Of a stretch of DNA of 64,000 nucleotides, positions 1 through 9,662 are shown in pieces. Both the position numbers and the translations under genes were made by a program. The notes beneath the pieces were generated by a model. That model was given only the letters and a program-made list of their open reading frames with translations. It ran no database searches and was not told where the DNA came from. The stretch is from Methylomicrobium agile (lineage in GTDB: Bacteria > Pseudomonadota > Gammaproteobacteria > Methylococcales > Methylomonadaceae): NCBI RefSeq assembly GCF_000733855.1, contig NZ_JPOJ01000001.1, forward strand, positions 1,736,001 through 1,800,000, in the 5' to 3' direction. How positions within the stretch are numbered: the stretch's first letter is position 1; each line of letters opens with the position of its first letter.

Positions 1-146
1 AGCTGCGCCGGTGAGTGCGTTTCCAACAGTTCGAGAAAAGTTCTGCTGCCGACTCCCGGCACGCGCAGCAGTGCAAGCCAATAAGAAAGATCGCAAGAGG
101 GGGTTGACGTAACGTTACTCCGGAGTTTGAACCTTGTCGAGAACAT
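1..146 (-). CDS. dprA: DNA processing protein DprA, N-terminal fragment (cut by window edge)
   Basis: The minus-strand frame reads MFSTRFKLRSNV and then a DprA-like start, WLALLRVPGVGSRTFLELL, before running off the left edge with no stop. DprA loads RecA onto incoming single-stranded DNA during natural transformation, and its N-terminal SAM-like region typically begins with this WLAL-x-PG(I/V)G pattern. The ATG at 144-146 lies inside the 3' end of the upstream LysM gene, so the two would overlap by 32 bp; a later start cannot be excluded. The LysM-dprA order is common in gammaproteobacteria. Only 48 codons are visible. Confidence 0.72.
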   Translation of the reverse strand, partial: MFSTRFKLRSNVTSTPSCDLSYWLALLRVPGVGSRTFLELLETHSPAQ

Positions 147-1233
147 GAATGTTTCGCTGCGCCTGCATCACCAGTGCATAACTGACCCGATTGAACGGCC
201 TGAACACCATCAGCTTGCCGGCGTATTCGTCGGGCATTTGCACGGTATCGTTCTTGACCGGGCTGTAAGGGTCCGACGCGACTTTGCCGCGCTGGTAAAT
301 GTCCAGTTCGTGGCCGGTTTTTAGGCCGTCGGAAATGCCCTTGTCGATCACCACGACATTATACCGGCCGATTTGCGTCACGCCGTCGAGTACGCCGATA
401 ATGCTGCCTTTGATGCTTTCTTCGGGCGGCACCGGAAAATAATTCAGCATGACCTCTTCTTCGCCGATGGGAAGAACCCGGTCGCCGGCACGGATTTCAC
501 CTTTAGCCTGCGTAATCGTCAGGGTCGCGGGGTCTCCGGGCTCCTGCAGGGTCAGGTCGGCGATGTACTTGGCTTCGTGCCCCAACACTTCCTGGGTGGT
601 TGGATTTCTCAAGATATCGCCTTCGCGGTAGACGGCATATGTCAGACTGTCCGGCCGTTCGATCGCACGAACATACACCTTGTCGCCATTACCTGCAATC
701 AGATGCTCTCCGGCAATGTCCACTATATAAGGCGCCTGGTTCAATTCGTTTTCACCGAGCACGCGCGGCAGGGACAGGAACTTCTGAATCGCTCCGGCCG
801 GAATCAATTGTACGGCCTTGGCGGTTGCCGACTCGCGTATGCAGGGTTGCAGCTTGCCTTCGGGGGACAGCGCAAAACTGGTGCGTCCGTTTTGGATGTC
901 CGCTTCGTTGAGGACGCAAGGTCCGGAGGAAGGAGAAACGGCGGCCGTTTCGGTCGGAGAGAAACTCAGCCGGGGCTGACCGTTCACCATCGAAAAATAG
1001 ACCGTGTCGCCGGGATAGATCAGATGCGGATTTTTGATCTGACTATTATAACTCCACAGAAGAGGCCATTGCCCCGGATTCTTTAAAAACTTTCCGGAGA
1101 TGTCCCAGAGCGTATCGCCCTCTACGACCGTATAGCGGTCGGGATGGGAGGGATTCAATCTGATTTCTTCGGCCAGCACCGCAGAGCAACACACCAAGGG
1201 AACTATAAAGCTGAGAATCGTTCGAAAAGCCAT
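115..1233 (-). CDS. LysM peptidoglycan-binding domain protein, exported
   Basis: A 372-residue protein. Residues 1-21 form a signal peptide with a hydrophobic core and an AEE junction. A single LysM domain at about residues 33-82 (YTVVEGDTLWDIS to LIYPGDTVYF) should bind peptidoglycan in the periplasm. The remaining 290 residues are a conserved extension with no catalytic motif that I recognise. Proteins of this kind commonly sit between dprA and def and are annotated only as LysM proteins. It is divergent from def with about 100 bp between them, and it overlaps the putative dprA start, suggesting a lysM-dprA transcript. Confidence 0.85.
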   Translation of the reverse strand: MAFRTILSFIVPLVCCSAVLAEEIRLNPSHPDRYTVVEGDTLWDISGKFLKNPGQWPLLWSYNSQIKNPHLIYPGDTVYFSMVNGQPRLSFSPTETAAVSPSSGPCVLNEADIQNGRTSFALSPEGKLQPCIRESATAKAVQLIPAGAIQKFLSLPRVLGENELNQAPYIVDIAGEHLIAGNGDKVYVRAIERPDSLTYAVYREGDILRNPTTQEVLGHEAKYIADLTLQEPGDPATLTITQAKGEIRAGDRVLPIGEEEVMLNYFPVPPEESIKGSIIGVLDGVTQIGRYNVVVIDKGISDGLKTGHELDIYQRGKVASDPYSPVKNDTVQMPDEYAGKLMVFRPFNRVSYALVMQAQRNIHVLDKVQTPE

Positions 1234-1334
1234 AAAAAACCTGCCGAGTGTTTTTAAACTGTCTGATTTTAAAGTTTAGATGAATTCAGATAGAATTCCA
1301 GTATTGATAACAGTTACCAAGTGTGGAGAGTTCG

Positions 1335-1847
1335 TTGAGTATTTTAACCATTCTGGAATTTCCGGATGAAAGGTTGCGCAAAAAAGCCGAAAAAGTCCAG
1401 GCGATCGATGATTCGATTCGGAAACTGGTCGACGATATGTTCGAGACGATGTACGAATCGCGCGGCGTGGGGCTGGCAGCGACGCAGGTGAATGTGCAGC
1501 GGCGGGTGATCGTGATCGATGTCAGCGAAGAAAAAAATGTGCCGCTTTGCCTGATCAACCCGGAGATCGTCGCGAAAGACGGCGTCGAGGAATCCGAAGA
1601 AGGCTGCCTGTCCGTGCCCGGCTTTTTCGAGAAGGTCCAGCGGGCCGAGCATGTCCGGGTCAAGGCGCTGAATCGCGACGGCCAGCCGTTCGAACTTGAA
1701 GCGAGAGACTTGCTGGCGGTCTGTATTCAGCATGAAATAGACCATCTGGACGGCAAATTATTCGTCGATTATCTGTCCCCGCTGAAACGCCAGCGTATCA
1801 AAAAGAAACTCGAAAAAATACATAAAATGGAAGCCGGCAAAGCATGA
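1335..1847 (+). CDS. def: peptide deformylase
   Basis: Removes the N-formyl group from nascent proteins in the cytoplasm. The three family motifs are present: [13 protein letters not shown] (metal-ligand Cys) and QHEIDHLDG (HExxH). The frame is open from a GTG at 1323, but I choose the TTG at 1335. It gives the usual N-terminus [15 protein letters not shown] (170 residues), and GGAG lies 6 bases before it, whereas the GTG has no ribosome-binding site. The stop overlaps fmt by 4 bp (ATGA). Formylation and deformylation are thus encoded as one unit. Confidence 0.95.
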   Translation: MSILTILEFPDERLRKKAEKVQAIDDSIRKLVDDMFETMYESRGVGLAATQVNVQRRVIVIDVSEEKNVPLCLINPEIVAKDGVEESEEGCLSVPGFFEKVQRAEHVRVKALNRDGQPFELEARDLLAVCIQHEIDHLDGKLFVDYLSPLKRQRIKKKLEKIHKMEAGKA

Positions 1848-2767
1848 GGATCATTTTTGCCGGTACCCCCGAATTCGCGGTGCCGACCCTGAACATGCTG
1901 CTGGCTTCCGGACACGAGGTCTGCGCCGTTTATACCCAACCCGACCGTCCCGCCGGACGCGGGCGCAAGCTGCAACCGAGCCCCGTCAAAGAAACCGCCC
2001 TGGCCGCCGGCATTCCGGTGCTGCAGCCCGATTCGCTCAAATCGGCCGAAGCGATTGCTTTGCTTGCCGCGTTCGAACCCGATCTGATGGTCGTCGTCGC
2101 CTATGGCATGATTTTGCCGCAGGCGGTACTCGATGTGCCGAGATACGGCTGCCTGAATGTGCATGCCTCTCTGCTGCCGCGCTGGCGCGGCGCCGCACCG
2201 ATCCAGCGCGCGCTGATGGCCGGGGATGCCGAAACCGGCGTCACGATCATGCGCATCGCCTTGAAGCTGGATGCCGGCGACATGCTGCACAAGGAAGCTA
2301 TCGCGATCGGTGCGGAAGATACGGCTGGCGATCTGCACGACAAGCTGGCCGCCTTGGGGCCGATCGGCCTCGAAAAAGTCTTGCGCCAGGTCGAGGCCGG
2401 GACGGTGCGGGCCGAGCCGCAAAACGAAGCCCAGGTCACTTATGCCGCCAAGCTCGAAAAGAGCGAAGCCGAGCTCGACTGGACGAAACCGGCGGACGAA
2501 CTGGACCGGCGAGTGCGCGGACTGAACCCCTGGCCGGTCGCTCAAACCCTCTACCGGGAGGAAGCGCTGCGCATATGGCGCGCGCAGCCGCTCCTCGAAC
2601 AGACGGGGACGGAACCCGGACAGGTGAAATGTACGCACAAGCATCTGGACGTGGCGACCGGCAGCGGCTGGCTCAGGCTGCTCGAAGTGCAGTTGCCCGG
2701 GGGCAAACGGATGCCGGCGCAGGCGTTTCTGAATGCGCATGACGTACATGGCCTGAAGCTGGGTTGA
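1844..2767 (+). CDS. fmt: methionyl-tRNA formyltransferase
   Basis: Transfers a formyl group from 10-formyl-tetrahydrofolate to initiator Met-tRNA. It has 307 residues, close to the family length. The N-terminal formyltransferase fold opens with [14 protein letters not shown] and carries the catalytic-loop signature [19 protein letters not shown] at about residues 104-122. The C-terminal OB-like tRNA-binding domain covers about residues 205-300. The start overlaps the def stop by 4 bp, implying translational coupling, and rsmB follows 6 bp later. Confidence 0.97.
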   Translation: MRIIFAGTPEFAVPTLNMLLASGHEVCAVYTQPDRPAGRGRKLQPSPVKETALAAGIPVLQPDSLKSAEAIALLAAFEPDLMVVVAYGMILPQAVLDVPRYGCLNVHASLLPRWRGAAPIQRALMAGDAETGVTIMRIALKLDAGDMLHKEAIAIGAEDTAGDLHDKLAALGPIGLEKVLRQVEAGTVRAEPQNEAQVTYAAKLEKSEAELDWTKPADELDRRVRGLNPWPVAQTLYREEALRIWRAQPLLEQTGTEPGQVKCTHKHLDVATGSGWLRLLEVQLPGGKRMPAQAFLNAHDVHGLKLG

Positions 2768-2773
2768 TCCGCC

Positions 2774-4060
2774 GTGAACTTACGATTGCTTGCAGCCAAA
2801 GTGCTGACCCGGGTCGTGGTGGACGGCCAATCCCTGACCGTGGCGCTGGAGCAGGTTCTGCAAACCGTCGAGTCCCCGCAGGATCGGGCCCTGGTGCAGG
2901 CCTTGTGCTACGGCGTCTGCCGGCAGTACCACCGGCTCGACTTCATTCTGTCCCAACTTCTCGACAGGCCGCTGAAGGATATTCACATCCGGCTGTTGAT
3001 TCTCGTGGGGCTTTACCAGCTCGGCTTCATGCGGATCAAAACGCATGCGGCGGTTTCCGAAACGGTGAATGCGGCAGGACGCAAACCCTGGGCGAAAGGC
3101 TTGATCAACGCGCTGTTGCGGCGTTATCTCCGGGAACGGGAACCGTTCGAAAAAGCGGCCGACGAGAATGCTTCGGCAAGCTGTAGCCATCCCGAATGGC
3201 TGATCGCGAAAATCCGCCAGGATTGGCCAGATGAAGCCGATCGCTGCCTGCGGGAAAACAACCAGCCGCCGCCTTTCGCATTGCGCGTCAATTTGGCCCG
3301 GATTTCCAGGGAAGCCTATCGTGAATTATTGAACGCGCAAGGCCTCGCCGCCGAGCTGCCCGGTTTTTGCGCTTCCGCGCTGATCCTCGACCAGCCGGTG
3401 CCGGTCGAGAGGCTGCCGGGGTTTGCCGAAGGCCTGGTTTCGGTTCAGGATACCGCCGCCCAACTGGCCGCCGGCCTGCTCGACGTACAACCGGGGCAGC
3501 GGGTGCTCGACCTGTGCGCGGCGCCGGGCGGGAAAACCGCGCACATTCTCGAGATGCAGCCGCAACTGAAAGAAATGGTTGCGATCGATGTCGACGCAAA
3601 CCGGCTGCGCCGCGTGGAGGACAATTTACGGCGCCTCAGGCTGGAGGCCAAGACGGTAGCCGGCGATGCTTCGCATCCGGAAGACTGGTGGGACGGGCGG
3701 CAGTTCGACCGGATTCTGGTCGATGCGCCGTGTTCGGCGCTCGGCGTGATTCGCCGCCATCCCGACATCAAACTGCTGCGCCGCGCCGGTGATATCGAAC
3801 CGCTTGCCGCGCTGCAACGCGCGATCCTGGACGCGGCCTGGAGCCTGCTGGCGCCGGGGGGATGCCTGCTGTACGCCACCTGCTCGGTGTTGAAGGAAGA
3901 GAACGAGCGTCGAATTGTAGACTTTCTGGCCGGCCATCCCGACGCGATCGAATGGCCGATCACGGCGGAATGGGGTGCCGCGCGCGCGGCAGGGCGGCAG
4001 ATTCTGCCCGGCGACCTGGCGATGGACGGTTTTTATTATGCCCGCCTCCGCAAAGCGTAA
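2774..4060 (+). CDS. rsmB: 16S rRNA (cytosine(967)-C5)-methyltransferase RsmB
   Basis: Methylates C967 of 16S rRNA with S-adenosylmethionine. It has 428 residues: an N-terminal NusB-like domain (about 1-130) and a Rossmann methyltransferase domain. The SAM-binding motif is DLCAAPGGKT. Both catalytic cysteines are present, in DAPCSALG and YATCSV. The start is GTG at 2774, giving MNLRLLAAKVL; a second in-frame start upstream is unlikely because fmt ends at 2767. It completes the def-fmt-rsmB operon, and the next gene starts inside its 3' end. Confidence 0.96.
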   Translation: MNLRLLAAKVLTRVVVDGQSLTVALEQVLQTVESPQDRALVQALCYGVCRQYHRLDFILSQLLDRPLKDIHIRLLILVGLYQLGFMRIKTHAAVSETVNAAGRKPWAKGLINALLRRYLREREPFEKAADENASASCSHPEWLIAKIRQDWPDEADRCLRENNQPPPFALRVNLARISREAYRELLNAQGLAAELPGFCASALILDQPVPVERLPGFAEGLVSVQDTAAQLAAGLLDVQPGQRVLDLCAAPGGKTAHILEMQPQLKEMVAIDVDANRLRRVEDNLRRLRLEAKTVAGDASHPEDWWDGRQFDRILVDAPCSALGVIRRHPDIKLLRRAGDIEPLAALQRAILDAAWSLLAPGGCLLYATCSVLKEENERRIVDFLAGHPDAIEWPITAEWGAARAAGRQILPGDLAMDGFYYARLRKA

Positions 4061-4610
4061 GGCGGCGGTCTGTCTGCTGATTTTGGGCTGGCTGATACCT
4101 TTGCCCGCGTCGGCGGGCGCTTATTCTGCGCTTGTCGAATACGCCGAGCTGGGCTTACAGGGAGAAGAATATTTATTATCCGCCGAGATTCGCTACCGGC
4201 TCAGCCCGAAAGCGATCGACGCCCTCAAAAACGGCGTGCCGCTGTTCTGGGCGGTCAATATCCGGGTAAAGCGCCAGCGCGACTTCTGGCCGGACGAAAC
4301 GATCGTGGAAAAAAGTCTGCGCTTCAGAATTCAATATCAGGCCCTGCTCAACGTCTACCGGGTCCGTAACGAAGACAGCGGCGAAGGCGGCAGTTTTTCA
4401 TCGCTGGCCTCGGCGCTGGATGCGCTGTCGACGATTCGATACGTGCCGGTTGCGGCCAAATCGGAGTTGGCCGCCGGCGAGCGTTATACGGCGGGCCTGC
4501 GGGTCGTCTTCGACCGCGAATTGTTGCCTTTGCCGCTGCGTCCTTTCGCCTATCTCAATCCGCAGTGGTATTTATCGAGCGACTGGTACTCATGGAATCT
4601 GAAAAACTGA
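4038..4610 (+). CDS. DUF4390 domain protein, exported
   Basis: A 190-residue protein of the DUF4390 family, which is regularly found between rsmB and ntrY in gammaproteobacteria; its function is unknown. I choose the ATG at 4038 because it gives a clean signal peptide (AAVCLLILGWLIPLPASAGA). The open frame extends upstream to 3975, but that part lies wholly inside rsmB. The mature region is beta-rich with a conserved C-terminus ending PQWYLSSDWYSW. It overlaps rsmB by 23 bp and ntrY by 19 bp, so all are probably translated from one message. Confidence 0.85.
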   Translation: MPASAKRKAAVCLLILGWLIPLPASAGAYSALVEYAELGLQGEEYLLSAEIRYRLSPKAIDALKNGVPLFWAVNIRVKRQRDFWPDETIVEKSLRFRIQYQALLNVYRVRNEDSGEGGSFSSLASALDALSTIRYVPVAAKSELAAGERYTAGLRVVFDRELLPLPLRPFAYLNPQWYLSSDWYSWNLKN

Positions 4611-6733
4611 AACCGCCGGTCAGTGCATCGATCCTGGTCCTGTTCGCGCTGATCCTGTTTTCGCTGCAACTGATGAGCACGGCGACTCAGGAGTCGTCCG
4701 AACTCAGCGCACTGTATTCCTGGCTGTTGCTGATCAATGCGCTGGGTTCGGTGGTGCTGCTCGCGCTGGTGGTCGCGAACATCTACGCACTGGCGCGCCA
4801 GCTCAAAAAACGCGAAGCCGGCTCGCGGCTGACGACGAGGATGCTCTCATTGTTCGTGCTGCAGGCGCTGGCGCCGGCCGCGATCGTGTTTTATTTTTCG
4901 ATGCAGTTTCTGCATCAGGGCATTGACAGCTGGTTCAACGTCGAAATCGACCGGGCGATGGAAGATGCGCTCGAATTGAGCCAGGCGTCACTGGACCAGC
5001 GAATGCACTGGCATTTGATGCAGACCCGGCAGCTGGCCGAAAAACTCCGGCTCGGTTCCGACGGCTTTACCGCGCATGAAATCGAAAATTACCGGGCGCA
5101 GGTCGGCGCCGCCGAAATGACGCTGTTTTCGCGCCAGGGCCGAATCATCGCATCCAGCAGCGCAAACCCGACCGATATCCTGCCCAGCATTCCCGACGAG
5201 CAAACCTGGCTGCAGTTGCGCCAGAGCGACGATTACGTCGCGCTGGCGCCGGTCAGCGAAAACGAACTGATGATCCGCTCGATCGTGGCGGTCCGGGGCC
5301 TCGATACCTGGTATATCCAGGCGCTGTTTCCGGTGCCTTTGCGGATTGCGGATCTGGCCGATTCGGTCGAGTTCGCTTTCGTACGCTATCAGGAAATGAA
5401 TTTTCTCAGGGATTCGCTGAAACTGACCTTTTCGCTGGCGCTGTCGCTGGTTTTGCTGATGAGCTTGCTGGCGGCGATCTGGGTCGCTTTCATCAGCATC
5501 CGCAACATCGTCGCGCCGGTCAAGGAACTGGTCAAAGGCACGCAGGCGGTCGCTTCGGGGCATTACGACCAGCAATTGCCGGTTGCCGCCCAGGACGATC
5601 TGGGCTTTCTGGTCGAGTCGTTCAACATCATGACCCAGCGCATCGCGCGGGCGCGCGACGAAATCCGGCGCGCCGGCGTCGAGGTCGAAAACCAGCGCGC
5701 CTATCTCGAAACGATACTGGCCAACCTGACCGCGGGCGTGATCAGCTTCGATTCGAGGTATAAGATCCGCACCGCGAACCAGGCGGCGTTCCGGATTTTT
5801 CATGTGCATGTGAACCAGTTCATCGGCCAATCGCTGTTATCGCTGGCCGAGGAGCATAGCGAACTGTCCGAACCGCTGAAGTCGATCCAGCGTTTACTGG
5901 AACAGGCGGACGACATCTGGCAGCAGCGGATTGCGTTTTTGGGTCAGAACGGCCGCCGTGAGCTGCTTTGCCGCGGCACCCCGATGTTTTCGCACGACGG
6001 TGCGCGCGTCGGCGCAGTCGTGGTGTTCGACGATGTGACCGATTTGATTCAGGCCCAGAAAAACGCCGCCTGGGGCGAGGTTGCCCGACGTCTCGCGCAC
6101 GAAATCAAAAACCCGCTGACGCCGATCCAATTGTCAGCCGAACGTTTGCAGCTTAAACTGTCCGCCAAGCTGGAATCCGGCGATGCCGATATCCTGCAGC
6201 GCTCGACGCGCACGATCGTGCAGCAGGTCGAGGCGATGAAGGAAATGGTCGATGATTTTTCCGAATATGCGAAGACTTCGAAAAAGCAGACGGTCAATGT
6301 CGACCTTTATGCGCTCGTCCAGGAGGTGCTCGGACTTTATACGCTGAAATCGGGCGTTACCGTACAGGCCGAACAGGATAAAAAGCGGCTTTGCATCAAC
6401 GGCGATCCGATCAGCATCCGGCAAGTGCTGCATAATCTGCTCAAAAACGCCCTGGAAGCGACCGAGGGCCACGGCCATATCGAAATCGACATGCGCCGGA
6501 TGCAAAAGAACAACAGCGATTTCATCGAAATCGGGTTCTTCGACGACGGGCCCGGCATCAGGGAAGAACAAATCGAGCAAATTTTCGAACCCTATGTTAC
6601 AACTAAAGCCAAAGGCACCGGGCTCGGACTGGCGATCGTCAAAAAAATCATCGAGGAGCATGGCGGTGCGATCTGGGTCGATACCCGGCACAAACAAGGC
6701 GCGGGCTTCATCATTCAGCTGCCCGCCATTTAA
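4592..6733 (+). CDS. ntrY: sensor histidine kinase NtrY-like
   Basis: Membrane sensor kinase of the NtrY/NtrX pair, linked to nitrogen or redox and envelope signals in other proteobacteria. With the ATG at 4592 it has 713 residues. Three membrane helices occupy about residues 11-110, then a periplasmic region and a fourth helix near 283-305. HAMP (about 306-360), PAS (about 370-480), HisKA with the phosphorylated His503 in RRLAHEIKNPLTP, and HATPase_c with N-box NLLKNALEA near 615 and GTGLGLAIV follow. The open frame begins nine codons earlier, inside the DUF4390 gene. ntrX follows 17 bp later. Confidence 0.93.
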   Translation: MESEKLKPPVSASILVLFALILFSLQLMSTATQESSELSALYSWLLLINALGSVVLLALVVANIYALARQLKKREAGSRLTTRMLSLFVLQALAPAAIVFYFSMQFLHQGIDSWFNVEIDRAMEDALELSQASLDQRMHWHLMQTRQLAEKLRLGSDGFTAHEIENYRAQVGAAEMTLFSRQGRIIASSSANPTDILPSIPDEQTWLQLRQSDDYVALAPVSENELMIRSIVAVRGLDTWYIQALFPVPLRIADLADSVEFAFVRYQEMNFLRDSLKLTFSLALSLVLLMSLLAAIWVAFISIRNIVAPVKELVKGTQAVASGHYDQQLPVAAQDDLGFLVESFNIMTQRIARARDEIRRAGVEVENQRAYLETILANLTAGVISFDSRYKIRTANQAAFRIFHVHVNQFIGQSLLSLAEEHSELSEPLKSIQRLLEQADDIWQQRIAFLGQNGRRELLCRGTPMFSHDGARVGAVVVFDDVTDLIQAQKNAAWGEVARRLAHEIKNPLTPIQLSAERLQLKLSAKLESGDADILQRSTRTIVQQVEAMKEMVDDFSEYAKTSKKQTVNVDLYALVQEVLGLYTLKSGVTVQAEQDKKRLCINGDPISIRQVLHNLLKNALEATEGHGHIEIDMRRMQKNNSDFIEIGFFDDGPGIREEQIEQIFEPYVTTKAKGTGLGLAIVKKIIEEHGGAIWVDTRHKQGAGFIIQLPAI

Positions 6734-6750
6734 CTTTCAAACAAACCGAT

Positions 6751-8112
6751 ATGAACGCAAACAAAACTCGCATTCTCGTCGTTGACGATGAGCCGGAAAT
6801 CCGCAGCCTGGTCGGCGAAATCCTCGCGGACGAAGGCTACGAAGTCGCCATGGCGGATAACGCCGCCGCGGCCCGCGAATTGAAGAAAACCGAAAACCCG
6901 AGCCTGATTTTGCTCGATATCTGGATGCCGGATACCGACGGAATCACGCTGCTGAAGGAATGGGTCGCCGAGGATGCGATGCTGTGTCCGGTCGTGATGA
7001 TGTCCGGGCACGGGTCGGTCGAAACGGCGGTCGAAGCGACACGCCTGGGCGCCTACGACTTTCTCGAAAAACCGCTGTCGCTGGCCAAATTGCTGCTGAT
7101 CGTCGGCCGTGCGCTGGAAACGAGCAATCTGCAAAAGGAAAATGCCGGGCTCCGGCAGCAACTGTACGCGGACATCGAACCGGTCGGCAAAAGCGCCGCG
7201 ATCGCCCGGATCAAGGACCAGATCAAGCGCCTTGCGCAGCACGAAGCGCGGGTTTTGCTGGCCGGGGAAGCCGGCGTCGGCAAGGAATTGTTCGCCCGCT
7301 ATCTGCACAACAACAGTCCGCGGCGGAACGGGCCGTTCGTCGATGTCGCGGTCGGCAGCATCGCCCCGGAAAATTCGGCGGTCGAATTTTTCGGTAAGGA
7401 AAGTGCGGGCAAGATCAATCCGGGCCTGCTCGAACGGGCGCACCGCGGCACCCTGTTTCTGGGCGAGATCGGCGGAATGGACAAGGAAACGCAGTTGCGT
7501 CTGCTGAGCGCGCTGGAGTCGAGCTCGTTCCTGCGCGTCGGCGGCAGCGAGGCGGTGCGGGTCGACGTGCGGGTAATCGCCTCGACCCGGATTCCTCTGG
7601 ACGAAGAAGTTAAAGCCGGCCGCTTCCGGCAGGAGTTGTATTACCTGTTGAACGAGGTGGCCCTGACCATGCCGCCCTTGCGCGAGCACAGCGAAGACGT
7701 GCCGGGGCTGTTGAGCTTTTATGTGGACTACTTCGTAAAGCACGAAAATCTGCCGTTTCGGAAGTTCTCGATGGCGGCGCAGAATTTTCTGCGTAATTAC
7801 AGCTGGCGCGGCAATGTGCGCGAGTTGAAGAATCTGGTGCAGCGGCTGATGATTCTCGGCGTCGGCGAAGACATCGAACTGGAAGAAGTCAAGTCGGCGC
7901 TGGGCACGGTGAGTAACGAAGTTCCCGTGTCCTCGTCGGTTCCGGATTTTTTCAATCTGCCGTTGAAGGATGCGCGCGACCAGTTCGAAAAGGCTTATCT
8001 GGAATACCATTTCGAAAGAAGCGGCGGCAGCGTCGCCAAGCTGTCTTCGATCGTGGGGATGGAGCGCACGCATTTATACCGCAAGCTGCACTCGTTGAAC
8101 ATCAAACTGTAA
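6751..8112 (+). CDS. ntrX: response regulator NtrX-like with altered AAA+ motifs
   Basis: Partner regulator of NtrY, 453 residues. The receiver domain (1-120) keeps the phospho-acceptor Asp56 in LLDIWMPD. The AAA+ domain (about 145-385) keeps a Walker A (GEAGVGKE, 172-179) and arginine-finger region (GRFRQELYYLL). However, the GAFTGA loop that contacts sigma54 is missing: FFGKESAGKINPG stands where it should be. The Walker B region reads TLFLGEIG instead of TLFLDEIG, so Gly238 replaces the usual Asp. The Fis-type helix-turn-helix at the C-terminus is intact (VGMERTHLYRKL). DNA binding is therefore expected, but sigma54 activation and efficient ATP hydrolysis are doubtful. Confidence 0.92.
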   Translation: MNANKTRILVVDDEPEIRSLVGEILADEGYEVAMADNAAAARELKKTENPSLILLDIWMPDTDGITLLKEWVAEDAMLCPVVMMSGHGSVETAVEATRLGAYDFLEKPLSLAKLLLIVGRALETSNLQKENAGLRQQLYADIEPVGKSAAIARIKDQIKRLAQHEARVLLAGEAGVGKELFARYLHNNSPRRNGPFVDVAVGSIAPENSAVEFFGKESAGKINPGLLERAHRGTLFLGEIGGMDKETQLRLLSALESSSFLRVGGSEAVRVDVRVIASTRIPLDEEVKAGRFRQELYYLLNEVALTMPPLREHSEDVPGLLSFYVDYFVKHENLPFRKFSMAAQNFLRNYSWRGNVRELKNLVQRLMILGVGEDIELEEVKSALGTVSNEVPVSSSVPDFFNLPLKDARDQFEKAYLEYHFERSGGSVAKLSSIVGMERTHLYRKLHSLNIKL

Positions 8113-8133
8113 CGGCCATTTGCCGTTGCGCAA

Positions 8134-8175
8134 AATAAAAAGGGTTGAAAAATCCGTCATGGACTTTTCAACCCC
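8134..8175 (-). terminator. rho-independent terminator downstream of pyk
   Basis: A 10-bp perfect stem, GGGTTGAAAA at 8142-8151 with TTTTCAACCC at 8165-8174, sits between the convergent genes ntrX and pyk. Read on the minus strand it is followed by a T-rich run (complement of AAAATAAAAA at 8132-8141), the classic arrangement for terminating pyk. It may also act weakly on ntrX. Confidence 0.8.
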
Positions 8176-8201
8176 TCGAAAGTTGTGAAATCAAATAACG
8201 G

Positions 8202-9647
8202 CTAAGGCGTCAGGCCCTGTCCGACCACAACTACTTTCAGCGTGTTGGTGCCGCCCTCGACGCCGTTCAGATCGCCTTTGGTGATAATGAACTTGTCGCC
8301 GTCTTCGGCTTGCTTCCATTTGCGCAGTTCCTTGACGATATTGCGGTTCACTTCCCCGTGATCCATATTCATTTCCAACGGGAAATAAATCGGGAAGACG
8401 CCACGGTACAGAGTCACCTTGCCCAGCGTCTTTTCCAGCCGGCTCATCGCGAAGATCGGCAGGCCGGAACTGATCCGCGACATCCACAGCGGCGTCGCAC
8501 CCGATTCGGTCAACGCGACGATGCCTTTGATTTCGGTATGGTTCGCCATGTACATCGCCGACCGCGCGATCGCTTCATCGTCGCGTTCGAAATTGACGTT
8601 CGGGACATGCTCCGATCTCAGCATGCTGGGCTGCTTTTCGGCCTCGATGCAGATCCGGTGCATCGCTTCGACCGCCTTGACCGGGTATTTGCCGGAAGCG
8701 GTTTCCGCGGACAGCATGATCGCATCGGTGCCGTCGAACACCGCGTTTGCGACGTCCAACACTTCCGCGCGGGTCGGAATCGGGTTGTCGATCATCGATT
8801 CCATCATCTGCGTCGCGGTGATCACGACCCGGTTCAGTTCGCGGGAACGTTTGATCAGCTTTTTCTGTACCGCCGGCAGATTCGCATCGCCGATTTCGAC
8901 GCCGAGGTCGCCGCGCGCGACCATGATCACGTCGGAGGCCAGAATGATCTCATCCATCACCTCCAGCGCTTCGGCGCGTTCGACTTTCGCGACGATGTTG
9001 GCATAGCAGCCCGCGGCTTCGAGCAGTTCGCGCGCTTCGTTCAGGTCGGCCGCGCAGCGCGGGAACGACACCGCGACGAAATCGCAGCCGATTTTCGCGA
9101 TCGTCTTGATGTCTTCCTTGTCCTTGTCGGTCAACGCCGCCGCCGACAGACCGCCGCCGAGCAGGTTGATGCCTTTGTTGTTGGACAGGTAACCGCCGAC
9201 GACGACCTTGCAGTTGATCCGCAGATTCGGTTCGACGTTTACGACGTCCAGCACGATGCGGCCGTCATCCAGCAGCAGGCGGCTGCCGGGCTTGACTTCC
9301 CGCGGCAGAGGCTCGTAGCTGATCCCGACCTGGGTTTCGTCGCCGTCCAGTTTGCCGAGGTTGATATCCAGCGCAAAGTCCTGGCCTTCGCTCAGGGAGA
9401 CCTTGGTATCCTTGAAGCGTTCGATTCGAATCTTGGGGCCTTGCAGGTCGCCGAGAATGCCGACGCGGCGGCCGGTCTCCTTGCTGAGTTCCCGGACCCG
9501 CTCCGCACGGTTGATATGATCCTCGGCGGAGCCGTGCGAGAAGTTCATCCGGACCACATCGATGCCGGCTTCGAATAACCCTTCCAGTACGCCGGGTTTG
9601 TCGGTAGCCGGACCCAGGGTCGCTAAAATTTTGGTTCGTCTTAACAT
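8202..9647 (-). CDS. pyk: pyruvate kinase
   Basis: Converts phosphoenolpyruvate and ADP to pyruvate and ATP, the last step of glycolysis. It has 481 residues, like bacterial type II enzymes. Key signatures are [16 protein letters not shown] at the N-terminus, [10 protein letters not shown], the metal and substrate site [11 protein letters not shown], and ATQMMESM. The C-terminal allosteric domain is complete. It lies 15 bp downstream of gap on the same strand, so the two lower-glycolysis genes are probably cotranscribed from the gap promoter and end at the hairpin near 8142-8174. Confidence 0.97.
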   Translation of the reverse strand: MLRRTKILATLGPATDKPGVLEGLFEAGIDVVRMNFSHGSAEDHINRAERVRELSKETGRRVGILGDLQGPKIRIERFKDTKVSLSEGQDFALDINLGKLDGDETQVGISYEPLPREVKPGSRLLLDDGRIVLDVVNVEPNLRINCKVVVGGYLSNNKGINLLGGGLSAAALTDKDKEDIKTIAKIGCDFVAVSFPRCAADLNEARELLEAAGCYANIVAKVERAEALEVMDEIILASDVIMVARGDLGVEIGDANLPAVQKKLIKRSRELNRVVITATQMMESMIDNPIPTRAEVLDVANAVFDGTDAIMLSAETASGKYPVKAVEAMHRICIEAEKQPSMLRSEHVPNVNFERDDEAIARSAMYMANHTEIKGIVALTESGATPLWMSRISSGLPIFAMSRLEKTLGKVTLYRGVFPIYFPLEMNMDHGEVNRNIVKELRKWKQAEDGDKFIITKGDLNGVEGGTNTLKVVVVGQGLTP

Positions 9648-9662
9648 TCGATAATAAATCGC

